Shown: positions 27,884-36,632 of the stretch, one piece after another
Numbering within the stretch: position 1 is the stretch's first letter
Layout of the letters: each line of letters begins with the position of its first letter
DNA from: UBA1189 sp045594245
Lineage (GTDB): Bacteria > Bacteroidota > Bacteroidia > Bacteroidales > Bacteroidaceae
Direction: 5' to 3'
Length of the DNA stretch: 64,000 bases
Assembly: GCA_045594245.1 (NCBI GenBank)
Contig: JAZNYG010000021.1
Location: 33,533 to 97,532, forward strand
Position numbers and translations under genes: made by a program
The notes under the pieces: generated by a model
Told to the model about the DNA's origin: nothing
What the model saw: only the letters and a program-made list of their open reading frames with translations
The model's database searches: none

Positions 27884-28728
27884 CAGACAATAGTTAGGTT
27901 ATGCCCGGTGAAGAGCAGGATTAAGATGAGAGCTCCCACTACAATACGATACCAGCCAAAGGCCTTGAAGCCGTATTTGGTCACAAAGTTGATGAAGAAC
28001 TTGATGGCCAACAGGGCGACGATGAATGCCACCACATTCCCAATGAGTAGGGTGGAGATGTTGTCAGTGATAATCTCTGTGCCCCCCTCCTTGATAAGGT
28101 CGTATACTTTGTATACCGTGGCGCCAAGCATGGTGGGCACGGCAAGGAAGAAGGAGAACTCTGCTGCTGCCTTGCGTGTCAGTCGCTGTGCCATACCTCC
28201 CACGATAGTGGCCATGGAACGCGACACGCCCGGTATCATTGATATGCATTGGAAGAGGCCCACCATGAGGGCGCGCTTCTCGGTGAGAACAGTCTTTTCA
28301 CTGCCTTTGTTAAAAATTCGGTCGCAGAACAGCATGAAGATGCCACCTAGGATGAGTGTCACGGCCACTACCTCTACCCGTTCGAGCATTGCGTCGATGG
28401 TATCGCTGAACAGAAGACCGAATACAGCAGCGGGGATGAAAGCGATGAACAGCTTCCAATAGAAATCATACTTGTGCAGGAGGCGCTTTACCATCGGTGT
28501 ATCTTCTGGGAGTGGAGTGCGGTTGAGCTGGAAGAAGCGCTTCCAATAGAGCACCAATACGGAAAGGATAGCACCGAACTGGATGATAAAGGTAAATGCC
28601 TTGACAAAGTCAGTGCTCTCGATGCCCAGCAGGTTCTGCGCAATAATCATGTGTCCCGTCGACGATACGGGAAGAAACTCCGTCAATCCTTCTACAATGG
28701 CAATAATGATGGTTTCAAAAACATTCAT
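27883..28728 (-). CDS. uppP: Undecaprenyl-diphosphate phosphatase
   Basis: Integral membrane enzyme (BacA family) that dephosphorylates undecaprenyl diphosphate, recycling the lipid carrier for peptidoglycan and other surface polymers. The 281 residues have about eight hydrophobic helices. Both family active-site motifs are visible: EGLTEFLPVSSTGHMI (14-29) and PGVSRSMATIVGG (about 165-177). The gene sits between DUF3098 and truB, overlapping truB by one base. Overproduction of this family gives bacitracin resistance (known of the family). Confidence 0.96.
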   Translation of the reverse strand: MNVFETIIIAIVEGLTEFLPVSSTGHMIIAQNLLGIESTDFVKAFTFIIQFGAILSVLVLYWKRFFQLNRTPLPEDTPMVKRLLHKYDFYWKLFIAFIPAAVFGLLFSDTIDAMLERVEVVAVTLILGGIFMLFCDRIFNKGSEKTVLTEKRALMVGLFQCISMIPGVSRSMATIVGGMAQRLTRKAAAEFSFFLAVPTMLGATVYKVYDLIKEGGTEIITDNISTLLIGNVVAFIVALLAIKFFINFVTKYGFKAFGWYRIVVGALILILLFTGHNLTIV

Positions 28729-28746
28729 AAGTATGCAGTTCCGAGG

Positions 28747-28986
28747 TTAGAGATTCTTTCTTTTTTGAACTTTTGAGCGGTACATGATGGCGAATATCAT
28801 GAACACGAATCCTACGAAGCACACGAGGGGGGCTACCACGATGCGGCGAGTGCTGAAGATGTCAGGCTCGAAGTGGGTCTCTGTAGAACTAGGACCAGTC
28901 ATCAGTAGCAGGCCAGCAATAATGATGACAATGCCTATCGCGATAAGGATAAAGTTTGTCTTTCCAAGTGCTAATTTTTCTTTCAT
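28747..28986 (-). CDS. DUF3098 small membrane protein
   Basis: Protein of 79 residues with two predicted membrane helices (FILIAIGIVIIIAGLLLM, about 11-28, and VVAPLVCFVGFVFMIFAIMY, about 49-68) joined by a short loop containing FEPDIFSTRR, then a basic tail. The start at 28986 (MKEKLALGKTNF) is chosen because the family begins there and a hexamer repeat array lies just upstream; a longer frame would translate that repeat. DUF3098 sits between ftsX and uppP in many Bacteroidetes. Function unknown, plausibly linked to envelope biogenesis. Confidence 0.85.
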   Translation of the reverse strand: MKEKLALGKTNFILIAIGIVIIIAGLLLMTGPSSTETHFEPDIFSTRRIVVAPLVCFVGFVFMIFAIMYRSKVQKRKNL

Positions 28987-29007
28987 ATCAATTGGTTTAT
29001 GAGTTTT

Positions 29008-29043
29008 CGTTATCGTTAACGTCAACGTTATCGTCAACGCTAT
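29008..29043. repeat. Hexamer array, CGTTAT family
   Basis: Six consecutive 6-nt units: CGTTAT, CGTTAA, CGTCAA, CGTTAT, CGTCAA, CGCTAT. It fills the gap between the ftsX stop and the DUF3098 start. Same unit family as 36662. Confidence 0.8.
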
Positions 29044-29909
29044 ATATAGTATAGGTCTCCAGCTTTCATGCGGAGGAATCGGTTGATGGAGAAATATGCG
29101 CATAGCAGCGTGATGAGTATGCCGAACAGCATCACGCACCCTCCTACAATACTCAGTATATGCCAAGTGAACAGATAACTCATCTGGGGCTCGTAGCGCA
29201 ATAGCAGGTATATGCAACCTGCGATGAGGCTATTGGCCAATATGCCGGAGGCAAGGCCTATGCCTAGGTTGCGCATCAGGAAGGGACGACGTATGAACGT
29301 CCAGCTGGCTCCCACCAGTTTCATCGTATGCAAGAGGAAGCGTTGTGAGTAGATGGTGAGCTTGATGGTGTTGTTGATCAAGGCGAACGAAATCATCGAC
29401 AGCGCCAATGCCAATGCCAATAATAGGACGCTGATCTTGCGGATGTTGTGGTTTACATTGTTCATCAACTCGCTCGGGTATGATATCTCCCTAATCTGCG
29501 TATAGCGCATCAGGCGGTTCTTGATGGGTATAATGCTGTCGGTATTGGCATATTCGGCCTTGAGTTTCACCTCTATGGAGGCGGTGTATGGGTTGTAGCC
29601 GAGAAACTCTGTAGGATCAAGCCCCAAGGATGCTGTCTGTTCGGCAAGGATATCTTCTTTGGAAATATAGTGAACCTCCTTCGTATATCTCTGTACTTCT
29701 ACATAGCTGATTATGCGGTTTACCTCATCTTTGCTTGCCCCTTCGTTGAGTAGCAGTGAAAGTTCCAGATTCTCACGTACGTGATTCGATAGGTTCTTGG
29801 CTGAAAGTACTACCAATACTACGGTACCCAACAGTAGCAATACCAGCGAGGTGCTGAAGGTGGCCGTGAGGAATTGGATGTCTATGGTTCTTTTTTTCTT
29901 TTGCTTCAT
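29040..29909 (-). CDS. ftsX: Cell division ABC transporter permease FtsX
   Basis: Membrane partner of the ATPase FtsE; at the septum FtsEX controls peptidoglycan hydrolases. The 289 residues start at MKQKKKRTIDIQFL; a longer frame from 29981 would begin inside the -7 promoter box and is rejected. FtsX layout is seen: a first helix (about 14-35), an extracellular domain of about 115 residues, and three more helices (about 165-190, 215-240, 255-280). No ftsE is adjacent, which is usual in this phylum. It is the first gene of a probable seven-gene operon down to nadX. Confidence 0.92.
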   Translation of the reverse strand: MKQKKKRTIDIQFLTATFSTSLVLLLLGTVVLVVLSAKNLSNHVRENLELSLLLNEGASKDEVNRIISYVEVQRYTKEVHYISKEDILAEQTASLGLDPTEFLGYNPYTASIEVKLKAEYANTDSIIPIKNRLMRYTQIREISYPSELMNNVNHNIRKISVLLLALALALSMISFALINNTIKLTIYSQRFLLHTMKLVGASWTFIRRPFLMRNLGIGLASGILANSLIAGCIYLLLRYEPQMSYLFTWHILSIVGGCVMLFGILITLLCAYFSINRFLRMKAGDLYYI

Positions 29910-29978
29910 CTTGATTGGTAACAGAGGTGCTATATGTTGAATTGTTGGTGTAAGTGCATACCTAACCCAAATTCGGTA

Positions 29979-29986
29979 CAAAAGTA
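29979..29986 (-). promoter_or_regulatory. -7 box of the ftsX operon
   Basis: Minus-strand TACTTTTG matches TAnnTTTG. Implied leader about 66 nt. No clear -33 TTG. Confidence 0.6.
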
Positions 29987-30133
29987 ATCAAAAAAGGTGA
30001 AAAATTTTAGAATATCCTCTGAAAAAGTATTAAAAGCTAGTTGTTTTGGCCATTCTAGAGGGCAAATGCCCATATCCTAGTCCTCTGTAAAATGCGGCTA
30101 TGTAGTTCGGCATGAGTGGAGGATCTGGTTTGC

Positions 30134-31168
30134 TTAAAGGCCGGTGTATGCGTGTTCTTCGCGGCGTAATGGGTAATTTCCGCGCAAATGTTCGAAAAGT
30201 TCGGGATGTGCCTTCAGTGCCTTGCTGTCGGTGTGTGGGTTGTATATGGCTATTAGATAATCCTTTTGGTCTGTGCTAGCATGAATTGTGAGTGTGGGAT
30301 TCGGTGGTGCAATTGGTGGCACTTCTCCTAGATGGAAGTGGCGATTGAGGGCCTCTAGGGACATGCGCGTAGCGTTGGCCTTTCCGTCAGCCGAGTATCC
30401 TGCTATGTGAGGGGTTCCTATATAGCAGTTGTTGAGGAGGGTGAGGTTGATGTGTGGCTCGTCTTCCCACACGTCCACGATGCATTGGGCAATGGATCCT
30501 TGCTCAAGTGCTTGCAGTAGTGCCTTGGTGTCGGTGACCTCACCGCGTGATGTGTTGATGAAATATGGCTTGCGCTCTAAACTGTTGAAGAATGTTTCGT
30601 TGGCTAGGTGGAAGGTCGGATGCCCGCCGCCGTATGTGAGGGGGGTGTGCAGGCTGATGATATCTGCCTCTCTAGTTATAGTTCCCAGTGATACGAATCC
30701 TTGTTCGCCGCGTTCTGCCCGCGGTGGGTCACATAAGAGTACGCGCATACCCCAAGCCGTGGCCATGTGGGCCACGAGTGTACCTACATGCCCTACGCCA
30801 ACTATGCCGATGGTGCTTTTATTTAGTTCTATTCCTTTCTCCTTTTGTAATAGCAATAGGACCGATTGTACGTATTGTCTTACCGAGGCGGCATTGCATC
30901 CTGGGGCATTGGTCCATCGTATGCCTTTGGCTGCGCAATAGGCGGTGTCAATGTGGTCGTAGCCTATAGTGGCTGTGGCGATAAATTGCACACGGCTTCC
31001 TTGAAGGAGGGTTTCGTCGCATCGGGTACGGGTGCGGACAATGAGAGCATCGGCATCGCGTATCAGCGTGTTGTCTATTTGCTGGCCAGGTGCGTATGTC
31101 GCATCTACTCCCATCATCGATAGGGCCTCGCGGATATAGGGTATCTTATCGTCTACTATTGCTTTCAT
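30134..31168 (-). CDS. pdxB: 4-phosphoerythronate dehydrogenase
   Basis: Oxidises 4-phosphoerythronate in the DXP-dependent route to pyridoxal phosphate. The 344 residues are a D-2-hydroxyacid dehydrogenase with the PdxB-specific start (MKAIVDDKIPYI), FIATATIGYDHID, the NAD-binding motif GIVGVGHVGTLVA (about 120-132), the catalytic Arg in INTSRGEV, Glu in VWEDEP and His in GTPHIAGYS. A short C-terminal extension (about 285-344) matches the PdxB dimerisation region but is shorter than the enterobacterial one. The start overlaps the upstream WbqC-like gene by 23 bp, so the two are co-transcribed. Confidence 0.95.
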   Translation of the reverse strand: MKAIVDDKIPYIREALSMMGVDATYAPGQQIDNTLIRDADALIVRTRTRCDETLLQGSRVQFIATATIGYDHIDTAYCAAKGIRWTNAPGCNAASVRQYVQSVLLLLQKEKGIELNKSTIGIVGVGHVGTLVAHMATAWGMRVLLCDPPRAERGEQGFVSLGTITREADIISLHTPLTYGGGHPTFHLANETFFNSLERKPYFINTSRGEVTDTKALLQALEQGSIAQCIVDVWEDEPHINLTLLNNCYIGTPHIAGYSADGKANATRMSLEALNRHFHLGEVPPIAPPNPTLTIHASTDQKDYLIAIYNPHTDSKALKAHPELFEHLRGNYPLRREEHAYTGL

Positions 31169-31778
31169 TTAGTGTCAATATGCTTTCAGGACCCATGTTG
31201 AACAAGAGATCTATGATACTCATGTTGGGAATGAATCCGTGTCTTTCCTTGAATACTTGATAATACTCCTTGGGGGAGAATGCCGTGTCGCTTTCCCAAG
31301 GATGCTTGGGGTGGATGCACTCGCGCAAGTCGTGGTAAAACGTATCCTTCTCGTATGACGTGGTGGGGAGTAGTGGCGTGTCTATTCCTATAAGTTGGCA
31401 TATCAGTCGTGTCAGTTCTGTGTTGAAATCATACAGAAACTCCAATTTCTTCTCATAAAATGGGTGGAAGTCGTCCTCATAGTAAAGGAAGAAAGGGGTG
31501 TGTCTGTAGGCAGATTCCAATGCATTCCAATGCTGATGTCTCCAGTTCCCATGGTCGCTGATGCGGATATCGCGTATCAAGCATTTGCCTGTTGATGGTT
31601 TCTCTGTGGGGATAGTTAGTGCTAATGGACCATTGGGGGCTACTATCATGCATCGGTTGCGGTAGGATTGTTTGGTATAGCTTTCGTAGGCCTCAATGTA
31701 GGCGTTGCCGCCACATTGCACTAGCTTGGTGTAGTATTGCACGGGAGGCAAATAGGCCGAAGAAAGTAGTATATCCAT
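31146..31778 (-). CDS. WbqC-like family protein
   Basis: Cytosolic protein of 210 residues of the WbqC-like family: LLSSAYLPPVQYYTKLVQCG at the start, then YTKQSYRNRCMI, GPLALTIPTEKP and NWRHQHWNALESAY. Members elsewhere are linked to polysaccharide or O-antigen gene clusters, but the reaction is unproven. A full-consensus promoter lies upstream, and pdxB follows with a 23-bp overlap. No polysaccharide genes are adjacent, so the role here is open. Confidence 0.85.
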   Translation of the reverse strand: MDILLSSAYLPPVQYYTKLVQCGGNAYIEAYESYTKQSYRNRCMIVAPNGPLALTIPTEKPSTGKCLIRDIRISDHGNWRHQHWNALESAYRHTPFFLYYEDDFHPFYEKKLEFLYDFNTELTRLICQLIGIDTPLLPTTSYEKDTFYHDLRECIHPKHPWESDTAFSPKEYYQVFKERHGFIPNMSIIDLLFNMGPESILTLNESNSRR

Positions 31779-31823
31779 ATTCTTTGAATGTAGGGAAATC
31801 GGTAATGTTGTTATTTTTATTTA

Positions 31824-31854
31824 CAAAAGTAGTGCATTCTCTCCAACGAGGCAA
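31824..31854 (-). promoter_or_regulatory. Promoter of the WbqC-like/pdxB operon
   Basis: Minus-strand TTG (31852-31854), 20-nt spacer, TACTTTTG (31824-31831): full Bacteroidetes consensus. Confidence 0.8.
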
Positions 31855-31929
31855 CAAAGAACTTTATATTTCTTGGAATCTGTAAATCATAAAATTTCCA
31901 AAAACAGATGGAATTCCGAAGATTATCTG

Positions 31930-31937
31930 TACATTTG
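31930..31937 (+). promoter_or_regulatory. -7 box abutting the DUF4294 start codon
   Basis: TACATTTG matches TAnnTTTG and ends only 4 nt before the ATG at 31942. If used, the transcript would be leaderless or nearly so. No TTG at -33. Confidence 0.5.
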
Positions 31938-31941
31938 CTTA

Positions 31942-32541
31942 ATGAAAATGTCAGGAGGATTCTTTGTTGGGCTATTGATGGCGGTAGTTGTGTGTGTGGA
32001 TGTTTCGGCACAGAGCTACAAGCAGAAGCATGTAGTACTGCCTGTAGAGCTATACAAAGGAGATACCATCCCGGTGGTGCATCTTAGGGAGGTGTACATA
32101 TACCAAACTCCCAAGTTCAAGAATAGGCGTCAGGAGCGCTATTATTGGCGTATGGTGCGCGATGTGAAGAAGACACTTCCCATTGCCCGTGAGGTGCGTG
32201 GAATCATCATTGAGACCTACGAGTACCTGCTCACTATCCCCGATGAGAAGGCGCGTGAGGAGCATCTTGTTGCTGTGGAGAAGGGTATGTTGGCGCAATA
32301 TACTTCACGGATGAAGAAGCTTACCTTCAGTCAAGGGAAGATGCTGATTAAGCTGATTGATCGCGAATGTGAGCAGACGGGTTATGAACTTATACGTACA
32401 TTTATGGGCTCTTTCAAAGCTGGGTTCTATCAAACGTTTGCGGCTCTATTTGGCGCAAGTCTCAAGCGGGGATATGATCCCGAGGGCGAGGATGCCGAGA
32501 TAGAGGAAATCATATTTTGGGTTGAGCAGGGGGCTTTGTAA
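31942..32541 (+). CDS. DUF4294 domain exported protein
   Basis: Protein of 199 residues. The start at 31942 gives a signal peptide (MKMSGGFFVGLLMAVVVCVD, cleaved near VSAQ); a longer frame from 31873 would run through the -7 box. The DUF4294 body includes LREVYIYQTPKFKNRRQERY, YWRMVRDVKKTLPIAREV, and FSQGKMLIKLIDRECEQT, followed by a C-terminal helix and acidic tail. The family is restricted to Bacteroidetes; its function is unknown. Single gene ending in a terminator shared with rpsO. Confidence 0.85.
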   Translation: MKMSGGFFVGLLMAVVVCVDVSAQSYKQKHVVLPVELYKGDTIPVVHLREVYIYQTPKFKNRRQERYYWRMVRDVKKTLPIAREVRGIIIETYEYLLTIPDEKAREEHLVAVEKGMLAQYTSRMKKLTFSQGKMLIKLIDRECEQTGYELIRTFMGSFKAGFYQTFAALFGASLKRGYDPEGEDAEIEEIIFWVEQGAL

Positions 32542-32566
32542 GGTATCGTTGTGCTTTTGATAAAAA

Positions 32567-32591
32567 AAGAGGAGAAATCTTTTCTCCTCTT
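32567..32591. terminator. Bidirectional terminator between DUF4294 gene and rpsO
   Basis: Perfect 11-bp stem AAGAGGAGAAA / TTTCTCCTCTT with a 3-nt loop, with T-rich sequence on the minus-strand exit. Confidence 0.85.
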
Positions 32592-32620
32592 CTTCTTTCC
32601 AACGTAAATACTCTGTAGGA

Positions 32621-32890
32621 TTATTTACGTAATCCGAGAGCCTTAATGATAGCACGGTAGCGAGCGATGTCACGATCCTTCAGATAGTCGAGGAGGGCGC
32701 GACGCTTACCTACCAACTTAGTCAGGGCTCTTGCTGTACTATAATCTTTACGGTTCTTTTTCAAGTGTTCCGTCAAATGGGAAATACGGTATGAAAACAA
32801 TGCGATCTGAGCTTCAGGTGAGCCAGTGTCAGTGTTAGACTTTCCGTATTGTCCAAAGATTTCTTGCTTCTTTTCTGCGTTTAAATACAT
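32621..32890 (-). CDS. rpsO: 30S ribosomal protein S15
   Basis: Primary binder of 16S rRNA in the central domain of the small subunit. The 89 residues match the family over their full length: GSPEAQIALFSYRISHLTEH in the RNA-binding region (about 23-42), KDYSTARALTKLVGKRRALL, and YLKDRDIARYRAIIKALGLR. It has its own full-consensus promoter and a terminator. The leader is about 40 nt. Confidence 0.98.
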   Translation of the reverse strand: MYLNAEKKQEIFGQYGKSNTDTGSPEAQIALFSYRISHLTEHLKKNRKDYSTARALTKLVGKRRALLDYLKDRDIARYRAIIKALGLRK

Positions 32891-32934
32891 GAGTTTAACA
32901 GTTTATAAATTGATACTTTTCGCTTTTGCGGCTG

Positions 32935-32966
32935 CAAAATTAGTGTAAACCGCACGAATTTGCAAA
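32935..32966 (-). promoter_or_regulatory. Promoter of rpsO
   Basis: Minus-strand TTTG (32963-32966), 20-nt spacer, TAATTTTG (32935-32942). Confidence 0.85.
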
Positions 32967-33074
32967 TTTATTTGTGGTTTTCTGTGGGGTGCGGGCTGTT
33001 TTTTGTCTATAACGTAAACTAAATGACGTGCAAAACCGTAGAAGAAATGCCGATTCCTTGTTGTCCATAATCGG

Positions 33075-33563
33075 TTATACAACAATCTCTATCGCCTCCT
33101 TGATGACCATAAACAGCAGCACGCCGCTATAGATGATCTTCATTCCTGTGGTGAGCACGAAGCCTACGAACGACATCATGGCTACCTTGAGTGCCTTGCC
33201 GGTGGTGGCGTGTGTCATCAGCTCACCCACGAAGGCACCGATGAATGGACCTATGACAAGTCCCCAGGGAGGGAAGAAGAAGAGTCCTGCTATCAGTCCT
33301 GCTATGGAGCCGCGTGTAGCTTGCTTGCTCCCACCGCTGGCATTGGTGAGCCAGATGGGGGCTACATAATCAAGAACGGACACGATGGCCAGGAATATGG
33401 CGCTCACCCATATGGAGGTTGAGCTGATATCTGCTCCGTCACAGAAGCATAACAGCACGAGGCCCGCAAAGCTGAGCGGAGCACCTGGCAGAGCCGGCAG
33501 GATAGAGCCTGCAAGGCCTATGATGGCGCATATGATGGCGCCGGTAATGAGGAGGGTTTCCAT
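33075..33563 (-). CDS. DUF456 membrane protein
   Basis: Small integral membrane protein of 162 residues with four to five hydrophobic helices rich in Gly, typical of DUF456: GLAGSILPALPGAPLSFAGL (about 17-36), FPPWGLVIGPFIGAFVGEL, and a helix near the end (VLTTGMKIIYSGVLLFMVI). Function unknown. The gene is preceded by a CTCTAAA/CCCTAAA heptad module ending 4 nt before the start, and its neighbours are rpsO and ispG. Confidence 0.85.
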   Translation of the reverse strand: METLLITGAIICAIIGLAGSILPALPGAPLSFAGLVLLCFCDGADISSTSIWVSAIFLAIVSVLDYVAPIWLTNASGGSKQATRGSIAGLIAGLFFFPPWGLVIGPFIGAFVGELMTHATTGKALKVAMMSFVGFVLTTGMKIIYSGVLLFMVIKEAIEIVV

Positions 33564-33567
33564 TTTT

Positions 33568-33584
33568 TTGTTTAGGGTTTAGAG
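33568..33584 (-). repeat. CTCTAAA-type heptads 5' of the DUF456 gene
   Basis: Minus strand: CTCTAAA, CCCTAAA, then CAAAAAA and the start codon. Same module as at 23558 and 36633. Confidence 0.7.
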
Positions 33585-33590
33585 TTTATG

Positions 33591-33641
33591 GTGTCATCTC
33601 GAACCAAAGTGAGAGATCCCTCGCGCTGTTTGGGATGACAC
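33591..33641. repeat. Hairpin-forming intergenic repeat-like element
   Basis: GTGTCATC (33591-33598) and GATGACAC (33634-33641) enclose 35 nt containing AGTGAGAGATCC. The layout resembles the dispersed GTCATnnCGAA...GAGnGATC...GATGAC elements seen in many bacterial genomes. Only one copy is in this window. Confidence 0.5.
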
Positions 33642-33736
33642 GAATGAGTTGGTGTTTAGAGTTTTGGAGTATAGGCTTGAGTTCTTAAGTTCAAAAAAAC
33701 TACTGATCACTGGTTGAGGTCTTAGGTGGTAGTCTG

Positions 33737-35581
33737 TCATCCCTCATACTTATTTATCAGTTCCAATAGCTTCTCCACCGCCTGCTCTTCGGGGATGTTC
33801 TTCTCTATACATTCCTTCTTGCGGTAGAGGCTCACCTTGCCACGGGCAGCACCTACATAGCCGTAGTCGGCATCGGCCATCTCGCCAGGTCCGTTGACGA
33901 TACAGCCCATGATGGCTATCTTGAGTCCCTTGAGGTGCGATGTGGCGGCCTTGATGCGGGCAATGGTCTCCTCCAAGGCATAGAGCGTACGTCCGCATCC
34001 GGGGCAAGAGATATACTCCGTCTTGCTGGTGCGCACACGGGCCGCCTGCAGGATATTGAATGCCGTGGCATCAATCGTTTGCGGGGCAATGCCGTTGCCT
34101 ATGTTGTGCAGATAGAGTCCGTCGGCAAAGCCGTCGATGCATAGCACGCCACTGTCGGCGGCGGCACGGAGCTGCAGGTCGGCCAGCGACTCCTCGGCAT
34201 AGTGCTGGAAGTATATGATGGGGGTGGTGATGCCCTCGTGCATGAGCAGATGTGCCAAGGCACGGTGCTCACCCACGCGGTGCAGGTGATTCGTCTGATG
34301 GATGATGACCACTTCTGGATGCGTCTTGAGGCATGCCAGCACCTCCTCGGAGCATTGGCTATAGGTGACGAAGAGGAACTTCACCTTGGCAGGGCAAGCA
34401 GCCAGCAGCGGCAGGTAGTTCTTGTCGCCGAAGCCCATAAACACGGGGTAGGTGTCTTCCTCGCCCGTCCATGCCGGAGCATCCACGATGAGCGGTATAC
34501 CTTCGGGGCGCTCGGTAGGCAGGGTGCTTCCACAATACAGGTAGTCGGGGCGCAGGTTGGCATCCAGCACGCGACTCTCGCCGAAGCAGCTGCCAATGAC
34601 CACAGGCACCTGATCGCCACCGATGTTGCCCACGGCATGGGTAGTGCGGCGCGTAGGGGCATAGTAGTCAAATCCGCTGGCCTCCACGGCCTCTATCAGG
34701 GGATGTATGGCATGTGCCGTCACATACTCCACCAGCGCTTTGGCTACGGGAATCTCCGCTTCGGGTGCCTCGCTTAGCGATACGCGGATGGTGTCGCCCA
34801 GCCCGTCGTAGAGTAGGGCACCTATGCCCACGGCACTCTTGATGCGGCCGTCCTCGCCCTCGCCCGCTTCGGTGACGCCTAGATGCAGAGGAAACGACAT
34901 GCCCTCCTGCTCCATCGTCTTCACGAGCAGACGCACCGTGCGCACCATAATCACCGTGTTGCTGGCCTTGATGGAGATGACCACGTCGGTAAACTTCTCG
35001 GCCACGCAGATGCGCAGGAACTCCATGCACGACTCCACCATGCCCTCGGGCGTGTCGCCATAGCGGCTCATGATGCGGTCGCTCAGCGAACCGTGGTTCA
35101 CACCGATGCGTATGGCCGTGTGGTTCTCTTTGCAGATGTTGAGGAAGGGCACGAGCCGGGCGCGTATCTTCTCTATCTCCTGCGCATACTCCTCGTCGGT
35201 GTATGTCAGCTGCTTGAAGGTGCGTGCCGTGTCCACATAGTTACCGGGGTTGATGCGCACCTTCTCGGCGTAGAGGGCAGCCACGTCGGCCACGCGGGCG
35301 TTGAAGTGCACGTCGGCCACGAGCGGCGTTTCGATACCCTGGCTACGCAGCCCGGCATTGATCTCGCGCAGGTTCTCAGCTTCGCGCACGCCCTGTGTGG
35401 TGAGGCGCACATACTCGCCGCCAGCTTCGACGATACGTCGTGCCTGTGCCACCGACCCCTCGGTGTCGGTAGTGGCGGTCGTGGTCATCGACTGCACACG
35501 GATGGGGTTGTCGCCCCCCAGCGGTGTGCCTCCTATCTGTACTTCGCTGCTCTTGCGGCGCTTATAATTGAAGAGGTTCAT
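33737..35581 (-). CDS. ispG: 4-hydroxy-3-methylbut-2-enyl diphosphate synthase, three-domain form
   Basis: Iron-sulfur enzyme of the MEP isoprenoid route, converting methylerythritol cyclodiphosphate to HMBPP. The start at 35581 (MNLFNYKRR) gives 614 residues; a frame from 35638 would start inside the -7 box. The N-terminal TIM barrel (about 1-265) has IRVQSMTTTATTDTEGSVAQ and INPGNYVD. A large middle insertion (about 275-500), as in plants and chlamydiae, separates it from the C-terminal cluster domain with CPGCGRTLY (about 531) and GCIVNGPGEMADADYG (about 570). Three Cys ligands are present. It has a full-consensus promoter and no tight partner gene. Confidence 0.96.
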   Translation of the reverse strand: MNLFNYKRRKSSEVQIGGTPLGGDNPIRVQSMTTTATTDTEGSVAQARRIVEAGGEYVRLTTQGVREAENLREINAGLRSQGIETPLVADVHFNARVADVAALYAEKVRINPGNYVDTARTFKQLTYTDEEYAQEIEKIRARLVPFLNICKENHTAIRIGVNHGSLSDRIMSRYGDTPEGMVESCMEFLRICVAEKFTDVVISIKASNTVIMVRTVRLLVKTMEQEGMSFPLHLGVTEAGEGEDGRIKSAVGIGALLYDGLGDTIRVSLSEAPEAEIPVAKALVEYVTAHAIHPLIEAVEASGFDYYAPTRRTTHAVGNIGGDQVPVVIGSCFGESRVLDANLRPDYLYCGSTLPTERPEGIPLIVDAPAWTGEEDTYPVFMGFGDKNYLPLLAACPAKVKFLFVTYSQCSEEVLACLKTHPEVVIIHQTNHLHRVGEHRALAHLLMHEGITTPIIYFQHYAEESLADLQLRAAADSGVLCIDGFADGLYLHNIGNGIAPQTIDATAFNILQAARVRTSKTEYISCPGCGRTLYALEETIARIKAATSHLKGLKIAIMGCIVNGPGEMADADYGYVGAARGKVSLYRKKECIEKNIPEEQAVEKLLELINKYEG

Positions 35582-35635
35582 ATTGCCATAGGATAAAGGT
35601 GAAACAAATGGAGTTCTTCTATACATCTTTGCATG

Positions 35636-35667
35636 CAAAGGTAAACAAATGATTTATATTGGTCAAA
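35636..35667 (-). promoter_or_regulatory. Promoter of ispG
   Basis: Minus-strand TTTG (35664-35667), 20-nt spacer, TACCTTTG (35636-35643). Leader about 50 nt. Confidence 0.85.
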
Positions 35668-35958
35668 TAAATTTGCATTTCACTCGCTACGCTACGGAAT
35701 TGTCTGTTGGCTTAATCGTTTTGCCCACTGTCTTTTCTTGAAAAAGGTTGACTCTTTTCCTGAGGACAAAGGGAAAAGTATACAAAAAGTGTAAATGTTT
35801 ATGTAATTCTTTCCGGCGTAACTCTTTTGCTACTCAGTCGTTTGTAGTAATGAATGTGTAAATCCTTGTTTAGCTTTAGTTCTTTTGTTTATGGGTTATG
35901 ATGGCTCTCGGACTAGCTGAGCGTAAACATTGATGGATGACGGATGAACTCATAACTC
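35668..35958. other. Gene-free stretch between ispG and the HU-like gene
   Basis: No reading frame with recognisable protein, no tRNA fold and no clear terminator. AT-rich, apart from a GAGGACAAAGGG patch. Confidence 0.5.
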
Positions 35959-36621
35959 CTACCACCCAAAGTTCCCCTTCGTAGGACGGAAGTAGCCGCG
36001 GCTCAGGGGGACATATTCCATCACGCCCTGCGCTACATACTCCTTCATCAGCTTGCGTGCCCGGGTGATGCCATAGCCGCTGAGGCTGGCAAAGTGCTTC
36101 ATGTTGATACCCTCCTTCTTCTCGATGGCGAAGTAGTTGTATAGTGCTTCGTCGAGCAGCGAGGCGTCGGTAGGCTCTGTGTAGTCGTTGTCGATGACAA
36201 ACTTCACCCTATTTAACTGTGCCTGCAACACGGGGCCGGGCTTGAAGCTCACGCTACCCATCTTGAGATCCGATGCACGTAGGCGCTCGCCAGGCTCCTT
36301 CAGCTTCTTCGCACTCACGTCGATGGAGAGCGTGCCCAGCTGGCCCAGCTCCACGCGCTGCCCATTGGCCAGTGCGGTGGCGATGATCACCTGCAGCGAC
36401 TCCCATGCTGCCTTCACGTCGGCTTGCTTCACCGTGCAGCGCTCGTGCGTGGTGGCAGCCATATCGTCCATGTCGAGCTTCTGTTGTGGCACGAGGGTGG
36501 CTCCTATGCCCCATGCCTCGGTATCTACATGCTTGCCCATCTTGCGGCGACGGATAGCGCGGCAGCGCATCACGGGCTCATTGTCGCCAAGTACCACTTT
36601 TGTTTTCGGATTTCGTTTCAT
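35959..36621 (-). CDS. HU-family DNA-binding protein with C-terminal extension
   Basis: Protein of 220 residues. The central part (about 30-140) fits the Bacteroidetes HU-like family: MAATTHERCTVKQADVKAAW, ALANGQRVELGQLGTLSID, VSFKPGPVLQAQLNRVKF. The C-terminal 70 residues (about 150-220) look like a winged-helix-type domain (FASLSGYGITRARKLMKEYV). The N-terminus is basic (RCRAIRRRKMGKH). Such proteins are chromosome architectural factors and occur near mobile or degraded elements in this phylum; here a 22-bp tandem array and a primase-like remnant lie just upstream. The start is preceded by CTCTAAA heptads and the palindrome CCATCCGGATGG. Confidence 0.8.
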   Translation of the reverse strand: MKRNPKTKVVLGDNEPVMRCRAIRRRKMGKHVDTEAWGIGATLVPQQKLDMDDMAATTHERCTVKQADVKAAWESLQVIIATALANGQRVELGQLGTLSIDVSAKKLKEPGERLRASDLKMGSVSFKPGPVLQAQLNRVKFVIDNDYTEPTDASLLDEALYNYFAIEKKEGINMKHFASLSGYGITRARKLMKEYVAQGVMEYVPLSRGYFRPTKGNFGW

Positions 36622-36632
36622 AGCATTATTTG

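Noticed and set aside
28987..29217. Longer DUF3098 protein starting at 29217
   Set aside because: It would translate the hexamer array and overlap ftsX; the family starts at MKEK.
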